Shown here: piece by piece, positions 25,666 to 33,520 of the stretch | How the letters are laid out: the number at the start of each line of letters is the position of its first letter | How positions within the stretch are numbered: the stretch's first letter is position 1 | NCBI GenBank assembly: GCA_027030425.1 | Contig: JALVEW010000043.1 | Coordinates: 1-41,371, forward strand | Length of the DNA: 41,371 nt | From: Sedimenticola sp. | GTDB lineage: Bacteria; Pseudomonadota; Gammaproteobacteria; Chromatiales; Chromatiaceae | Direction of reading: 5' to 3' | Position numbers and translations under genes: made by a program | The notes under the pieces: model-generated | Told to the model about the DNA's origin: nothing | Seen by the model: only the letters and a program-made list of their open reading frames with translations | Database searches by the model: none

Positions 25666-25905
25666 TGGACACCACCCTAGGGAAAACCCCAATACAATTT
25701 CCCGTATCTGCCAATTTCCCTCACCGGGCAGGCACTGCATACTTCAAACCACGTCGAGGTAAAGCTTCCGTAAAGAGAAAGCAAACCCGTCGGACATACA
25801 TCAATGCATGTATTCAACTCGCGGACATTTGTCGTCACAGCCACAAGCGCCAAGGCAACAAATGCTCTACGACAACGGTATCCTTATTTATCCCTGGAGG
25901 ATGTA
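25666..25905 (+). promoter_or_regulatory. Sox operon upstream region with candidate operator
   Basis: These 240 bp before soxX hold no gene. A direct repeat CGGACAT at 25791-25797 and 25822-25828 is spaced 31 bp, about three helical turns. A dyad ATACAT-N6-ATGTAT (25796-25813) lies between. A TACAAT hexamer at 25693-25698 could be a -10 but lacks a good -35. These are candidate sites for the adjacent response regulator; none is proven. The soxX ribosome site TGGAGG is at 25895-25900. Confidence 0.3.
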
Positions 25906-26265
25906 ATGACGAAACTCACCCAAAGGCTTGGTGGAACCACCACTGTCCTGGCCTTGTGTGCGGGACTGGTGTTTTCCGCCCAGGTCAGCGCGGACAACAT
26001 TGCCGAAGGCAAAAAAATCGCTTTTGACCGCAAGAAAGGCAACTGCCTGGCCTGCCACCACATCGAAGGCGGCACCCTGGCAGGCACCATCGCTCCCCCT
26101 CTTGTTGCCATGAAGCAGCGTTTCCCGGACAAGGCCAAGCTGCGTGCCCAAATCTGGGACGCCACGGTGGCTAATCCCAATACCATCATGCCGCCCATGG
26201 GACGCCACAAGATTCTTACCGAGAAAGAAATCGATCTGGTGACCGATTTCATCTACAGCCTGTAA
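25906..26265 (+). CDS. soxX: SoxX, cytochrome c subunit of the SoxAX complex
   Basis: A 119-residue secreted mono-haem cytochrome. Signal peptide to about residue 29, haem motif C47-L-A-C50-H51, and axial Met in the SoxX motif NTIMPPMGRH (residue 95). SoxXA oxidatively links thiosulfate to the SoxY carrier cysteine in the periplasm. The start at 25906 has a strong ribosome site and a clean signal peptide; an upstream ATG at 25804 has neither. First gene of soxXAKYZB, 25 bp from soxA. Confidence 0.96.
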   Translation: MTKLTQRLGGTTTVLALCAGLVFSAQVSADNIAEGKKIAFDRKKGNCLACHHIEGGTLAGTIAPPLVAMKQRFPDKAKLRAQIWDATVANPNTIMPPMGRHKILTEKEIDLVTDFIYSL

Positions 26266-26290
26266 TCCACCGGACGCAAGAGGACACATC

Positions 26291-27142
26291 ATGAAGAAGA
26301 CATTGACTCTGTTGCTTTCCGCCGGTCTGGTGGCAACTGCAACACAGGCATTTTCCAGCCCCAAAGAAGACCTGGAAAAATTCCGCACCTATTTCGAACA
26401 GCGTTTCCCCGGCGTTCAGCTGAATGACTTCGGCAACGGCCCCTATGCCCTGGACGCCAGCAAGCGCCTGCAGTGGGAGTCCATGGAGGAGTTTCCTCCT
26501 TATGAAGAATACGTGGACAAGGGTCGCGAAATCTGGGAAACCCCTTTCAAGAACGGCAAGAGCTTTGCCAGCTGCTTCGGCAAGGATCCCTCAAAGGTTC
26601 GCGTCAAGTACCCCCACTGGGACAGCAAGACCCAGCAGGTCGTCACCCTGGAAGGCGACATCAACAAATGCCTGAAAGAAAATGGTGAAAAGCCTTTTGG
26701 CTGGAAGAAAGGCAAGATTGCCCACCTGGGCGCCTACCTGGGCTATGAAGCCCGCGGCCAGAAGACCAACGTGGTCATCCCCAATGACCCCAAGGCTCTG
26801 GAAGCCTACGAAGAAGGGAAGCACTTCTTCTATGCCAAGCGGGGCCAGCTGAACATGGCCTGTGCCGACTGCCACGTTTATTACTCCGGTCAGCGCATTC
26901 GCGGCAACACCCTGAGCGCCGCCCTGGGTCATACCACTCACTTCCCGGTATTCCGCGCCAAGTGGGCCAAGAAAGGCAAGGGCGATGGCCTGGGCACCCT
27001 GCACCGCCGTTATGGTGGCTGCAACAAGCAGGTCCGCGCACGTCCTTTCAAGGCACAAGGCAAGGAATACAGGAACCTGGAATTCTTCCATACCTATATG
27101 TCCAACGGCCTGGAAATCAACGCACCGGGTTACCGCGAGTAA
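26291..27142 (+). CDS. soxA: SoxA, catalytic cytochrome of the SoxAX complex (mono-haem type)
   Basis: A 283-residue secreted c-type cytochrome. The active-site haem motif is C191-A-D-C194-H195 (MACADCHVYYSGQRIRG), and the catalytic cysteine ligand, persulfidated in known enzymes, is C244 in RRYGGCNKQVRARPF. The N-terminal domain lacks a CxxCH; it keeps C95 and C127, which in mono-haem SoxA replace the extra haem with a disulfide. It carries out the oxidative conjugation of thiosulfate onto SoxY together with SoxX and SoxK. Confidence 0.96.
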   Translation: MKKTLTLLLSAGLVATATQAFSSPKEDLEKFRTYFEQRFPGVQLNDFGNGPYALDASKRLQWESMEEFPPYEEYVDKGREIWETPFKNGKSFASCFGKDPSKVRVKYPHWDSKTQQVVTLEGDINKCLKENGEKPFGWKKGKIAHLGAYLGYEARGQKTNVVIPNDPKALEAYEEGKHFFYAKRGQLNMACADCHVYYSGQRIRGNTLSAALGHTTHFPVFRAKWAKKGKGDGLGTLHRRYGGCNKQVRARPFKAQGKEYRNLEFFHTYMSNGLEINAPGYRE

Positions 27143-27157
27143 CGGGGAGACAGACAC

Positions 27158-27487
27158 ATGAAAAAACTGATAACAGCACTTGGCCTGGCCCTGCTCATTG
27201 CAGGCTGCAACGCCACCACACCGGAAAAACCCGCCAGCATGAAGGCCCAGTACGAAGCTGCACTGGCCGAAACCCAGGCCGCCGTGGATAAAGCGGCTTC
27301 CGTGGGCGGAGAATGGCGTGACATCCGCTGGAAGAAATCAAAGAAGAAGTACCTGCCCAGCGCCATCAAGGCTGCCGAAGCCGGCGACTATGCCAAGGCG
27401 CTCAAACTTCTCGAGATTGCCAAATTCCAGGCTGAAGCCGGATACAAGCAGGCCATGGCGCAGAAAAACGCCGGCCCGCGCTTCTAA
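27158..27487 (+). CDS. soxK: SoxK, SoxAX-binding lipoprotein
   Basis: A 109-residue small protein with a lipoprotein signal (lipobox LIAGC17). The mature part is helical and rich in Ala and Lys, with GGEWRDIRWKKSKKKYLPSAIKAAEAGDYAKALKLLEIAKFQAEAGYKQA, the SAXB/SoxK pattern. SoxK binds SoxXA and increases its activity in green and purple sulfur bacteria. The lipobox suggests membrane anchoring of the complex. It is located between soxA and soxY, 15 bp after soxA. Confidence 0.87.
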   Translation: MKKLITALGLALLIAGCNATTPEKPASMKAQYEAALAETQAAVDKAASVGGEWRDIRWKKSKKKYLPSAIKAAEAGDYAKALKLLEIAKFQAEAGYKQAMAQKNAGPRF

Positions 27488-27518
27488 TTACAGACTGACA
27501 CAGCACGGAGAAATCACT

Positions 27519-27989
27519 ATGAACTTCAATCAGAAACGCCGTGTGTTCCTCAAGGGATCACTGGCCGCAGGCACCCTCGGCGCGGCCGCCGGCCTGCTAA
27601 CCCCCGGCGCCGTACTGGCCGCCTGGAACAAGAACGCTTTCACGGCCAAGAGCATCGATGAAGCCATCGCCGCTGCCGGCGGAAATCCAGTAACCACGCC
27701 TTCCAAGGACATCACCATCAAGGCACCGGATATTGCCGAGAACGGCGCCGTCGTACCGGTTTCCGTGGTCACCAAGATGAAGGGCGTGGATTCCATCACC
27801 CTGCTGGTGGAAAAGAACGCCACTCCCCTGTCCGCCGTATTCCACCTGCCCAAGGGTACGCTTCCCGATGTATCCACCCGGGTGAAAATGGGCAAGACCG
27901 GCGACGTCATCGCCGTGGTCAAGGCCAACGGCAAACTGTTTTCCGCACGCAAGGGCGTAAAAGTCACTATTGGCGGCTGCGGCGGCTGA
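27519..27989 (+). CDS. soxY: SoxY, sulfur carrier subunit of SoxYZ
   Basis: A 156-residue protein with a twin-arginine signal (KRRVFLKGSLAAG, residues 6-18) and the C-terminal swinging arm ending GGCGG, whose Cys154 carries the sulfur intermediates. SoxZ lacks a signal and is exported with it. The start at 27519 was chosen from the longer frame that begins inside soxK. It sits between soxK and soxZ. Confidence 0.97.
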   Translation: MNFNQKRRVFLKGSLAAGTLGAAAGLLTPGAVLAAWNKNAFTAKSIDEAIAAAGGNPVTTPSKDITIKAPDIAENGAVVPVSVVTKMKGVDSITLLVEKNATPLSAVFHLPKGTLPDVSTRVKMGKTGDVIAVVKANGKLFSARKGVKVTIGGCGG

Positions 27990-28010
27990 TCAACAAAGAG
28001 GCAACACAAA

Positions 28011-28325
28011 ATGGCTAAAACCATCAAGATTCGCGCAAAAGCCAAAAACGGCATAACCGTGGTCAAGGCACTGATCACTCACCCCATGGAAACCGGCATG
28101 CGCAAGAACAAGAAGACCGGCGAATTGATTCCTGCCCACTTCATCCAGGAAGTCGTGTGCAAACACAACGGCAAGGAAGTCATCAACTGTGAGTGGGGCG
28201 GCTCTGTATCCAAAAATCCTTACCTGGCATTCAAGTTCGAAGGCGGCAAGAAAGACGACGCCATCGAACTGTCCTGGAAGGACAACAAGGGCAACAGCGA
28301 CTCCATCAGCGCAAAAATCCGCTGA
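28011..28325 (+). CDS. soxZ: SoxZ, partner subunit of SoxYZ
   Basis: A 104-residue protein, MAKTIKIRAKAKNGITVVKALITHPMETGMRKNKKTGELIPAHFIQEV, clearly SoxZ. It has no signal peptide and is carried through the Tat system by SoxY. It forms the immunoglobulin-like partner of the SoxY carrier. It starts 21 bp after soxY. Confidence 0.97.
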   Translation: MAKTIKIRAKAKNGITVVKALITHPMETGMRKNKKTGELIPAHFIQEVVCKHNGKEVINCEWGGSVSKNPYLAFKFEGGKKDDAIELSWKDNKGNSDSISAKIR

Positions 28326-28404
28326 TTTCCCCGCACAGTAACCTGTCCTGTTTCAGTCGGAACAGGGCAGGTTATCTGTACCGCCATCCACAGGATATTC
28401 CACC

Positions 28405-30171
28405 ATGACCATATCTAGAAGAGAATTCGTAAGGCTGATGGGCCTGGCCGGCGCGGCTGGCATGCTGCCCGCGTCCGCTTTTGCCGCCATACGCAAGCCT
28501 TCCGACCTGTACGAAGTACCCAAGTTCGGCAACGTATGCCTGATGCACATGACCGACTGTCATGCACAGCTGAATCCAATTTATTTCCGCGAGCCCAGCG
28601 TCAACCTGGGCATCGGCAAGGCAAGGGGCAAAGCCCCCCACCTCGTGGGCAAGGCTTTCCTGGAGCACTTCGACATCACGCCGGGAAGCATCGAAGCCCA
28701 CGCCTTTACCTACCTCGATTTTGAAAATGCCGCGAAGAAATTCGGCAAGGTGGGCGGTTTCTCCCATCTCGCCACCCTGGTGAAACGCCTGCGCGCTGAG
28801 CGCGGCGACGGCAACACCCTGCTGCTGGACGGCGGCGATACCTGGCAGGGTTCCGGCACCGCCTACTGGACCCGTGGCAAGGACATGGTCGGCGCCTGCA
28901 ATCTGCTGGGCGTGGATGTCATGACCGGCCACTGGGAGTTCACCTACCTGGACAAGGAAGTCATCGCCAACATAGGCGCTTTCAAGGGCGAATTCGTGGC
29001 CCAGAACGTGAGCGTCAATGACGACGCCCTGTTCGACTACAAGTTCGCGGATTTCGCCGGCTTCGATGAAGACTCGGGCCTCGCCTTCAAGCCCTACACC
29101 ATGAAGTCCGTGAACGGCATGCGGGTGGCCGTTATCGGCCAGGCTTTCCCCTACACGCCCATTGCCAACCCCCAGCGTTTCATTCCCGACTGGACTTTTG
29201 GCATCCAGGACGAGCGCATGCAGTCCATGGTCAACCACGTGCGGGAGAACGAGAAGCCCGACCTGGTGGTAGTCATTTCCCACAACGGCATGGACGTGGA
29301 TCTGAAAATGGCATCCCGTGTCAGTGGCATCGACGTCATCTTCGGCGGCCACACCCACGACGGCGTGCCCCGCCCGGTGGAGGTCAGCAACAAGGGAGGC
29401 AAGACCCTGGTGACAAATGCCGGCTCCAACGGCAAGTTCCTGGGCGTCATGGACCTGGACGTGAGCAAGGGCAAGCTGAAGGGCTACCGCTACCGCCTGC
29501 TGCCCGTATTCTCCAATCTGTTGCCCGCTGACAAGGAAATGCAGGCCTATATCGACAAGGTACGGGCACCCTACAAGGACAAGCTGGAGAAGAAACTGGC
29601 CGTGGCCGGCGAAACCCTTTACCGCCGGGGCAACTTCAACGGCACCTTCGACCAAATCATCTGCGACGCCCTGAACAAGGTCAACGATTCCCAGATTTCC
29701 CTGTCCCCCGGCTTCCGCTGGGGCACCACGGTGCTGCCCGGTCAGGACATCACCATGGATCACGTCATGGACCAGACCTGCATCACCTACCCAGAGACCT
29801 ACCGCCGCGAAATGACCGGCGAGGAGATCAAGGCCATCCTGGAAGACGTGTGCGACAACCTGTTCAATCCAGACCCCTACTACCAGCAGGGCGGCGACAT
29901 GGTGCGGGTTGGTGGACTGGACTATGTTTGTGAACCGGGCCAGACCATGGGCAAGCGCATCAGCAACATGACCCTGGACGATGGCACCAAGATCGAAGCC
30001 AGCAAGAAATACATGGTATCCGGCTGGGCCACCGTCGGATCAAAATCTCCCGGCCGCCCCATTTGGGATGTAGTAGCAGATTACCTGAAGGAGCAGGGCA
30101 CGGTGAAAATCAAGAAACTCAATACACCAAAACTCATCGGCGTAAAAGGCAATCCAGGAATTGCCGGCTGA
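28405..30171 (+). CDS. soxB: SoxB, sulfate thiol esterase
   Basis: A 588-residue Tat-exported (SRREFVRLMG, residues 4-13) di-manganese hydrolase of the 5'-nucleotidase fold. Metal-site motifs are MTDCHAQLNP (Asp51, His53), LLDGGDTWQGSG, the SoxB-type GHWEFTY and GGHTHDG near residue 315. It releases sulfate from the SoxYZ-bound thiosulfonate. It is the last gene of the operon and is followed by a strong terminator. No soxCD follows, so the remaining sulfane sulfur must go elsewhere, for example to sulfur globules and a reverse Dsr pathway outside this window. Confidence 0.97.
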   Translation: MTISRREFVRLMGLAGAAGMLPASAFAAIRKPSDLYEVPKFGNVCLMHMTDCHAQLNPIYFREPSVNLGIGKARGKAPHLVGKAFLEHFDITPGSIEAHAFTYLDFENAAKKFGKVGGFSHLATLVKRLRAERGDGNTLLLDGGDTWQGSGTAYWTRGKDMVGACNLLGVDVMTGHWEFTYLDKEVIANIGAFKGEFVAQNVSVNDDALFDYKFADFAGFDEDSGLAFKPYTMKSVNGMRVAVIGQAFPYTPIANPQRFIPDWTFGIQDERMQSMVNHVRENEKPDLVVVISHNGMDVDLKMASRVSGIDVIFGGHTHDGVPRPVEVSNKGGKTLVTNAGSNGKFLGVMDLDVSKGKLKGYRYRLLPVFSNLLPADKEMQAYIDKVRAPYKDKLEKKLAVAGETLYRRGNFNGTFDQIICDALNKVNDSQISLSPGFRWGTTVLPGQDITMDHVMDQTCITYPETYRREMTGEEIKAILEDVCDNLFNPDPYYQQGGDMVRVGGLDYVCEPGQTMGKRISNMTLDDGTKIEASKKYMVSGWATVGSKSPGRPIWDVVADYLKEQGTVKIKKLNTPKLIGVKGNPGIAG

Positions 30172-30203
30172 TACTACGGTTATCCCTCCCTCCTATTGGG
30201 ATC

Positions 30204-30227
30204 AGGCGCCTTCGGGCGCCTTTTTTT
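30204..30227 (+). terminator. Rho-independent terminator of the sox operon
   Basis: A GC-rich stem AGGCGCC/GGCGCCT closed by a stable TTCG tetraloop, followed by seven T (30221-30227), 33 bp after the soxB stop. A textbook intrinsic terminator. Confidence 0.93.
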
Positions 30228-30332
30228 GCACAGGGATGTGCTTATGCTGCGAAGGCAGGGATGCCGAGAGCAGTATTCCTAATTACCCGGTATATCTCTA
30301 TTCAGGTCCGTCTTGCGCAGGAGCGGCTATCT

Positions 30333-30499
30333 CCAGGGATGGAGTGGCCGGTAATCGCTCCCTGCATTACCGGCACTTCCACCATCCCTGGCGGTCGGCA
30401 GATAACCGCTCCCTGCGTGATCTGCACTTCCGCCATCCCTGGCGGTCGGCAGATAACCGCTCCCTGCGTGATCTGCACTTCCGCCATCCCTGGCGGTCG
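30333..30499. repeat. Tandem array of 51-bp palindromic repeats after sox
   Basis: Two identical 51-bp units (30390-30440 and 30441-30491) plus the first eight bases of a third, preceded by a diverged unit at about 30339-30389. Each unit can fold: CCGCCA-TCCC-TGGCGG and GCAGAT...ATCTGC in the two identical units. The diverged unit instead has GCCGGTAAT...ATTACCGGC inside an outer stem CCAGGGATGG...CCATCCCTGG, so arm sequences differ but stay complementary. Unit length divisible by three gives spurious open frames on both strands. Confidence 0.8.
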
Positions 30500-30514
30500 T
30501 ATGCCGCAGGCGCA

Positions 30515-30582
30515 GGGGTCGGAGTCAAATCTCATCCAGCCGATGAATATATGCAACATCACAATGATTTGACTCCGACCCC
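30515..30582. repeat. Family A palindromic element, short form, copy 4
   Basis: Arms at 30515-30530 and 30567-30582; here the inverted repeat extends three more bases outward (GCA/TGC). The 36-bp core is related to copy 1 (shared CATCCA, GAATA, ACAT blocks). It completes the 473-bp gene-free stretch 30172-30644, which otherwise holds the sox terminator and the 51-bp array. Confidence 0.85.
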
Positions 30583-30644
30583 TGCCAACTCCAACCTTCA
30601 ATTTTCCCCTGTTCCCCATCCACCGCATCAGGGATAATGCAGGC

Positions 30645-31484
30645 ATGCGCCTGTTCGTCAACCAGCTTACCGCCATGGATTTTTCCTACCTGCACCCGAC
30701 CCGGGGGCTGGTGGGAGAAAGCTGGCATGTGGACATTGAACTGGAAGGCGGCCTGGACGACCAGGGCATGGTGCTGGACTTCGGCGATGTGAAGCGTCAG
30801 GTAAAAGAACTCATCGACGAAGGTTTCGATCACCGGCTGCTGGTGCCCGCCGACTACCCTGGCCTTTCGGTGGAAGACGGCCGACTGAGTTTTCAGCTGG
30901 AAGACGGCCTGCGCATACGCCATCGGGGACCGGCGGACGCCCTCCAGTTCATCCCCGGTGAAACCATCACCAGGCCCCTGGTAGCCAAGGCCATTCGGCA
31001 AGCGTTGCAGCCCAAGCTGCCCGCCAATGTTCATGCCATACAGCTGACCCTCTACCCGGAACCGGAAGATGGGGCCTGGTACCAGTACAGTCATGGCTTG
31101 AAGCTGCATTGCGGCAATTGTCAGCGCATTGCCCACGGCCACCGCTCCCGCATCCACATCTGGCGCGATGGAATGCGTGATGCAATGCTGGAGCAATTGT
31201 GGGCAAAACGGCTGCGGGACATCTATGTCGGCAGCGAGGAGGACATGGTGGCCATCACCTCCTGCAATGACCAGACCTGTTTCCGCTTTGCCTATACGGC
31301 GGAACAGGGCGCCTTCGAACTGGAACTTCCCGCCGACCGCTGTTATCTCATCGACACCGAATCCACGGTGGAAAACATCGCCCGGCACATCCGCAAGCGC
31401 CTGGAGGAAGAACACCGGGGAGAGCATTTTCGGGTTCAGGCCTTCGAAGGCATAGGCAAAGGGGCTATCAGCGAAAGCCGCTGA
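30645..31484 (+). CDS. Tandem-domain PTPS/QueD-like protein
   Basis: A 279-residue protein that appears to contain two 6-pyruvoyl-tetrahydropterin synthase/QueD-type domains. The first (about 1-145) has ESWHVDIELEG, VLDFGDVKRQVKELIDEGFDHRLL and a C-terminal block resembling the family end. The second (about 148-275) has SHGLKLHCGNCQRIAHGHRSRIHIW, which supplies the Cys and the HGH zinc-type histidines missing from the first, but lacks the DFGDVK stretch. Thus catalytic elements look split between domains. A role in a pterin or queuosine-like pathway is possible but no partner gene is adjacent. Copies 4 and 5 of the family A repeat flank it. Confidence 0.72.
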   Translation: MRLFVNQLTAMDFSYLHPTRGLVGESWHVDIELEGGLDDQGMVLDFGDVKRQVKELIDEGFDHRLLVPADYPGLSVEDGRLSFQLEDGLRIRHRGPADALQFIPGETITRPLVAKAIRQALQPKLPANVHAIQLTLYPEPEDGAWYQYSHGLKLHCGNCQRIAHGHRSRIHIWRDGMRDAMLEQLWAKRLRDIYVGSEEDMVAITSCNDQTCFRFAYTAEQGAFELELPADRCYLIDTESTVENIARHIRKRLEEEHRGEHFRVQAFEGIGKGAISESR

Positions 31485-31504
31485 AACCTTGATTCATGGC
31501 TTGA

Positions 31505-31530
31505 GTAGGTCGGACTTCAGTCCGACCTAC
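31505..31530. repeat. Near-perfect 26-bp palindrome
   Basis: Arms GTAGGTCGGACT (31505-31516) and AGTCCGACCTAC (31519-31530) separated by two bases. It follows the PTPS-like gene by 20 bp and precedes a family A copy. The same core is found in the pair at 22619-22686. Confidence 0.75.
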
Positions 31531-31561
31531 AGTTCATCATCAAGGGCGTTGTTGTGTGGCC

Positions 31562-31662
31562 GGGGTCGGAGTCAAATGGGGAGGATGTTGAAAAGATCCG
31601 ATGGCATGGCGCAGTTTGGTTCTGTTCCCTGTAACAATTGGGTGGAATTTGACTCCGACCCC
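31562..31662. repeat. Family A palindromic element, long form, copy 5
   Basis: Arms at 31562-31577 and 31647-31662 with the long-form core. It fills the gap between the convergent PTPS-like gene and gloB. Confidence 0.85.
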
Positions 31663-31674
31663 TTTGGATCAAAG

Positions 31675-32454
31675 TCAGTCGTAATCCCTGTCCTTCCAGT
31701 CACGCAGAGCGTGAAACACCTCCCGGTGCCCCTTCAGGGGCCTGCCGGCCCATTTTTCCGCCGCGGCGATCACGGCAGGCTCCCCCGTGCGCAGGAAAGG
31801 ATTGGTTTTCAGCTCCAGAGCCAGGGCTGAGGGCACCGTGGGCTGCCCCTGAAGCCGCTTTGCTTCTTCCGCTTCCCGGCGCGCCACGATGGCAGCGTTG
31901 TCCGGCTCCACCCACAGGGCGAAGCCCAGGTTGGCCAGGGTATATTCGTGGGCGCAGTACACCAGGGTTTCCGGCGGCAGGGCGGCAATGCGCCGCAGGG
32001 AATCGCTGAGCTGGTCGTGGGTGCCGCTGAACACTCGCCCGCAACCGCCGGCGAACAGTGTATCACCACAGAACAGGGCATCACCCAGCCGGTAGGCCAG
32101 GTGGCCGCTGGTATGCCCGGGCACTTCCATGACCCGGCAGGGTTGATCCAGGTCGGCAAGGAAAAACTCATCCCCTTCCCCCAGCTGCCGTTCCACCACG
32201 GGAACCCTTTCATGGGAGGGACCATAAACCGGGGCCTCAGGCCATTGCTGCTTCACCCCCCGCACACCGCCGGTGTGATCACCGTGGCCATGGGTGATGA
32301 GGATGGCGGACAATTCCAGTCCCTGGGCATGGAGGTAATCGAGCACGGGATCCTCGTCGCCAGGATCCACCACCACGCAACTGTCAGCACCGGTATGCCG
32401 AATCACCCAGATGTAATTGTCCTCGAACGCCCGCAGCGGATGAATCTGCAACAT
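31675..32454 (-). CDS. gloB: Hydroxyacylglutathione hydrolase (glyoxalase II)
   Basis: A 259-residue metallo-beta-lactamase-fold enzyme that hydrolyses S-lactoylglutathione, completing methylglyoxal detoxification. Metal motif THGHGDH (residues 54-60), further ligands in VPGHTSGH and FCGDTLFAGGCGR, and the glyoxalase-II glutathione region CAHEYTLANLGFA and KTNPFLR. The ATG at 32454 (MLQIHPLRAFEDNYIWVI) is the family start; a longer frame upstream overlaps hisI. It follows hisI by two bases. Confidence 0.96.
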   Translation of the reverse strand: MLQIHPLRAFEDNYIWVIRHTGADSCVVVDPGDEDPVLDYLHAQGLELSAILITHGHGDHTGGVRGVKQQWPEAPVYGPSHERVPVVERQLGEGDEFFLADLDQPCRVMEVPGHTSGHLAYRLGDALFCGDTLFAGGCGRVFSGTHDQLSDSLRRIAALPPETLVYCAHEYTLANLGFALWVEPDNAAIVARREAEEAKRLQGQPTVPSALALELKTNPFLRTGEPAVIAAAEKWAGRPLKGHREVFHALRDWKDRDYD

Positions 32455-32456
32455 CG

Positions 32457-32900
32457 TTATTTCCCGTACAGGCTGGCGGGGTCGATGAGCACGGGCTTGT
32501 CCACCACCAGGCGATCCCCCTGCACCAGGTTGTAGAAACACCCCCGGCGCCCCGTGTGACAGGCCGGGCCTGTCTGGTCCACCAGGAGCAACAGAGCATC
32601 CCCATCGCAGTCCAGGCGCGCTTCCCGAAGCTGCTGCACCTGTCCGGAGGACTCCCCCTTGCGCCACAGCTGCTGGCGGGAGCGCGACCAGTAACATACC
32701 CGGCCTTTCTCCAGTGTTTCTTCCAGGGCCTCCCTGTTCATCCAGGCCAGCATGAGCACTTCCCCCGTATCATACTGCTGGGCGATGGCGGGAATCAGGC
32801 CGTCGGCGTTCCAGGGGATCTCGGCCAGGGCCTGCGCCAGGGAAACGGATTCTCCCACTTCTCCAGCTTCGAGCTGTTGCCAGAATCTGCTGCCACTCAT
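32457..32900 (-). CDS. hisI: Phosphoribosyl-AMP cyclohydrolase
   Basis: HisI opens the purine ring of PR-AMP, the third step of histidine synthesis. The 147-residue protein has VLMLAWMNREALEETLEKGRVCYWSRSR, ARLDCDGDALLLLVDQTGPACHTGRRGCFYN with the metal aspartates and cysteines. It lacks the HisE domain. It is not in a his operon here but lies between a lipoprotein gene (4-bp type overlap) and gloB, which is unusual. The first 20 residues extend beyond the core domain. Confidence 0.94.
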   Translation of the reverse strand: MSGSRFWQQLEAGEVGESVSLAQALAEIPWNADGLIPAIAQQYDTGEVLMLAWMNREALEETLEKGRVCYWSRSRQQLWRKGESSGQVQQLREARLDCDGDALLLLVDQTGPACHTGRRGCFYNLVQGDRLVVDKPVLIDPASLYGK

Positions 32901-33520
32901 TGAATGAGCCCCGATTTCTTCATGTCGGATACAACTACATCAGCCAGTTCACGAATAATCTCGCCCGACGAGGAGGGATTGAAGCTCTCGGTGACGCCCG
33001 CCCAAACCATGTCCTTGTCCTTGACGGAAAACACCCGGGTCTCCAACTGCACCACCTTGTTGCTGCGCGTGTAGCCTGGCGTGTAGATGGGTGTCATGGC
33101 CTGCATGTAGAAGCCATAATAACCATGATACCCATGCATGGTGGGCACATATTCCACCCTGGGAGGCACATAGGTCTTGCGGTCCTCCACGTCCTTCAGG
33201 CGGGTGATGAGTACGGCATCCGCGCCCACCTTATTCACCACGGCTTCGAGTTTCTTCTCATCCTTGTAGGCCCGCAGATCAGGCATGTGAACATAGCTGG
33301 CTTCCGCCTGCCTGCTCTTGGCGATGAGGGCGGTAACGAACTCGTCCTCGAAATGGCGGCGCATGAGATCATCCTGGAAGAGACCGATGACCAGCACCTT
33401 ACTCAATTTTCCTCCCTGGGCCGCAGGTTCCGACCAGCGGGTCACCAGTTTGGTCGAAGAACAGGCCTGCAATACAAGCAGCGCCAGCAGCAGGAAAATC
33501 ACCCGGATATTCGTTTTCAT
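32897..33520 (-). CDS. DUF4136-like envelope lipoprotein
   Basis: A 207-residue lipoprotein with a typical signal and lipobox (LVLQAC20). The mature part begins SSTKLVTRWSEPAAQGGKLSKVLVIGL, a pattern of small DUF4136-like lipoproteins, and includes an aromatic-rich stretch HGYHGYYGFYMQAMTP (about residue 128). Function is unknown. Its stop overlaps the hisI start (ATGA), so it is the first gene of an operon lipoprotein-hisI-gloB. Confidence 0.78.
   Translation of the reverse strand: MKTNIRVIFLLLALLVLQACSSTKLVTRWSEPAAQGGKLSKVLVIGLFQDDLMRRHFEDEFVTALIAKSRQAEASYVHMPDLRAYKDEKKLEAVVNKVGADAVLITRLKDVEDRKTYVPPRVEYVPTMHGYHGYYGFYMQAMTPIYTPGYTRSNKVVQLETRVFSVKDKDMVWAGVTESFNPSSSGEIIRELADVVVSDMKKSGLIQ

Noticed and set aside
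30339-30499. Possible CRISPR array
   Set aside because: Units are directly adjacent with no unique spacers, are palindromic throughout, and no cas gene is present.
30063-30572. Open frames with repeated peptide blocks across the 51-bp array on both strands
   Set aside because: They arise because the repeat unit is 51 bp, a multiple of three; there is no ribosome site or family similarity, and one overlaps the end of soxB.
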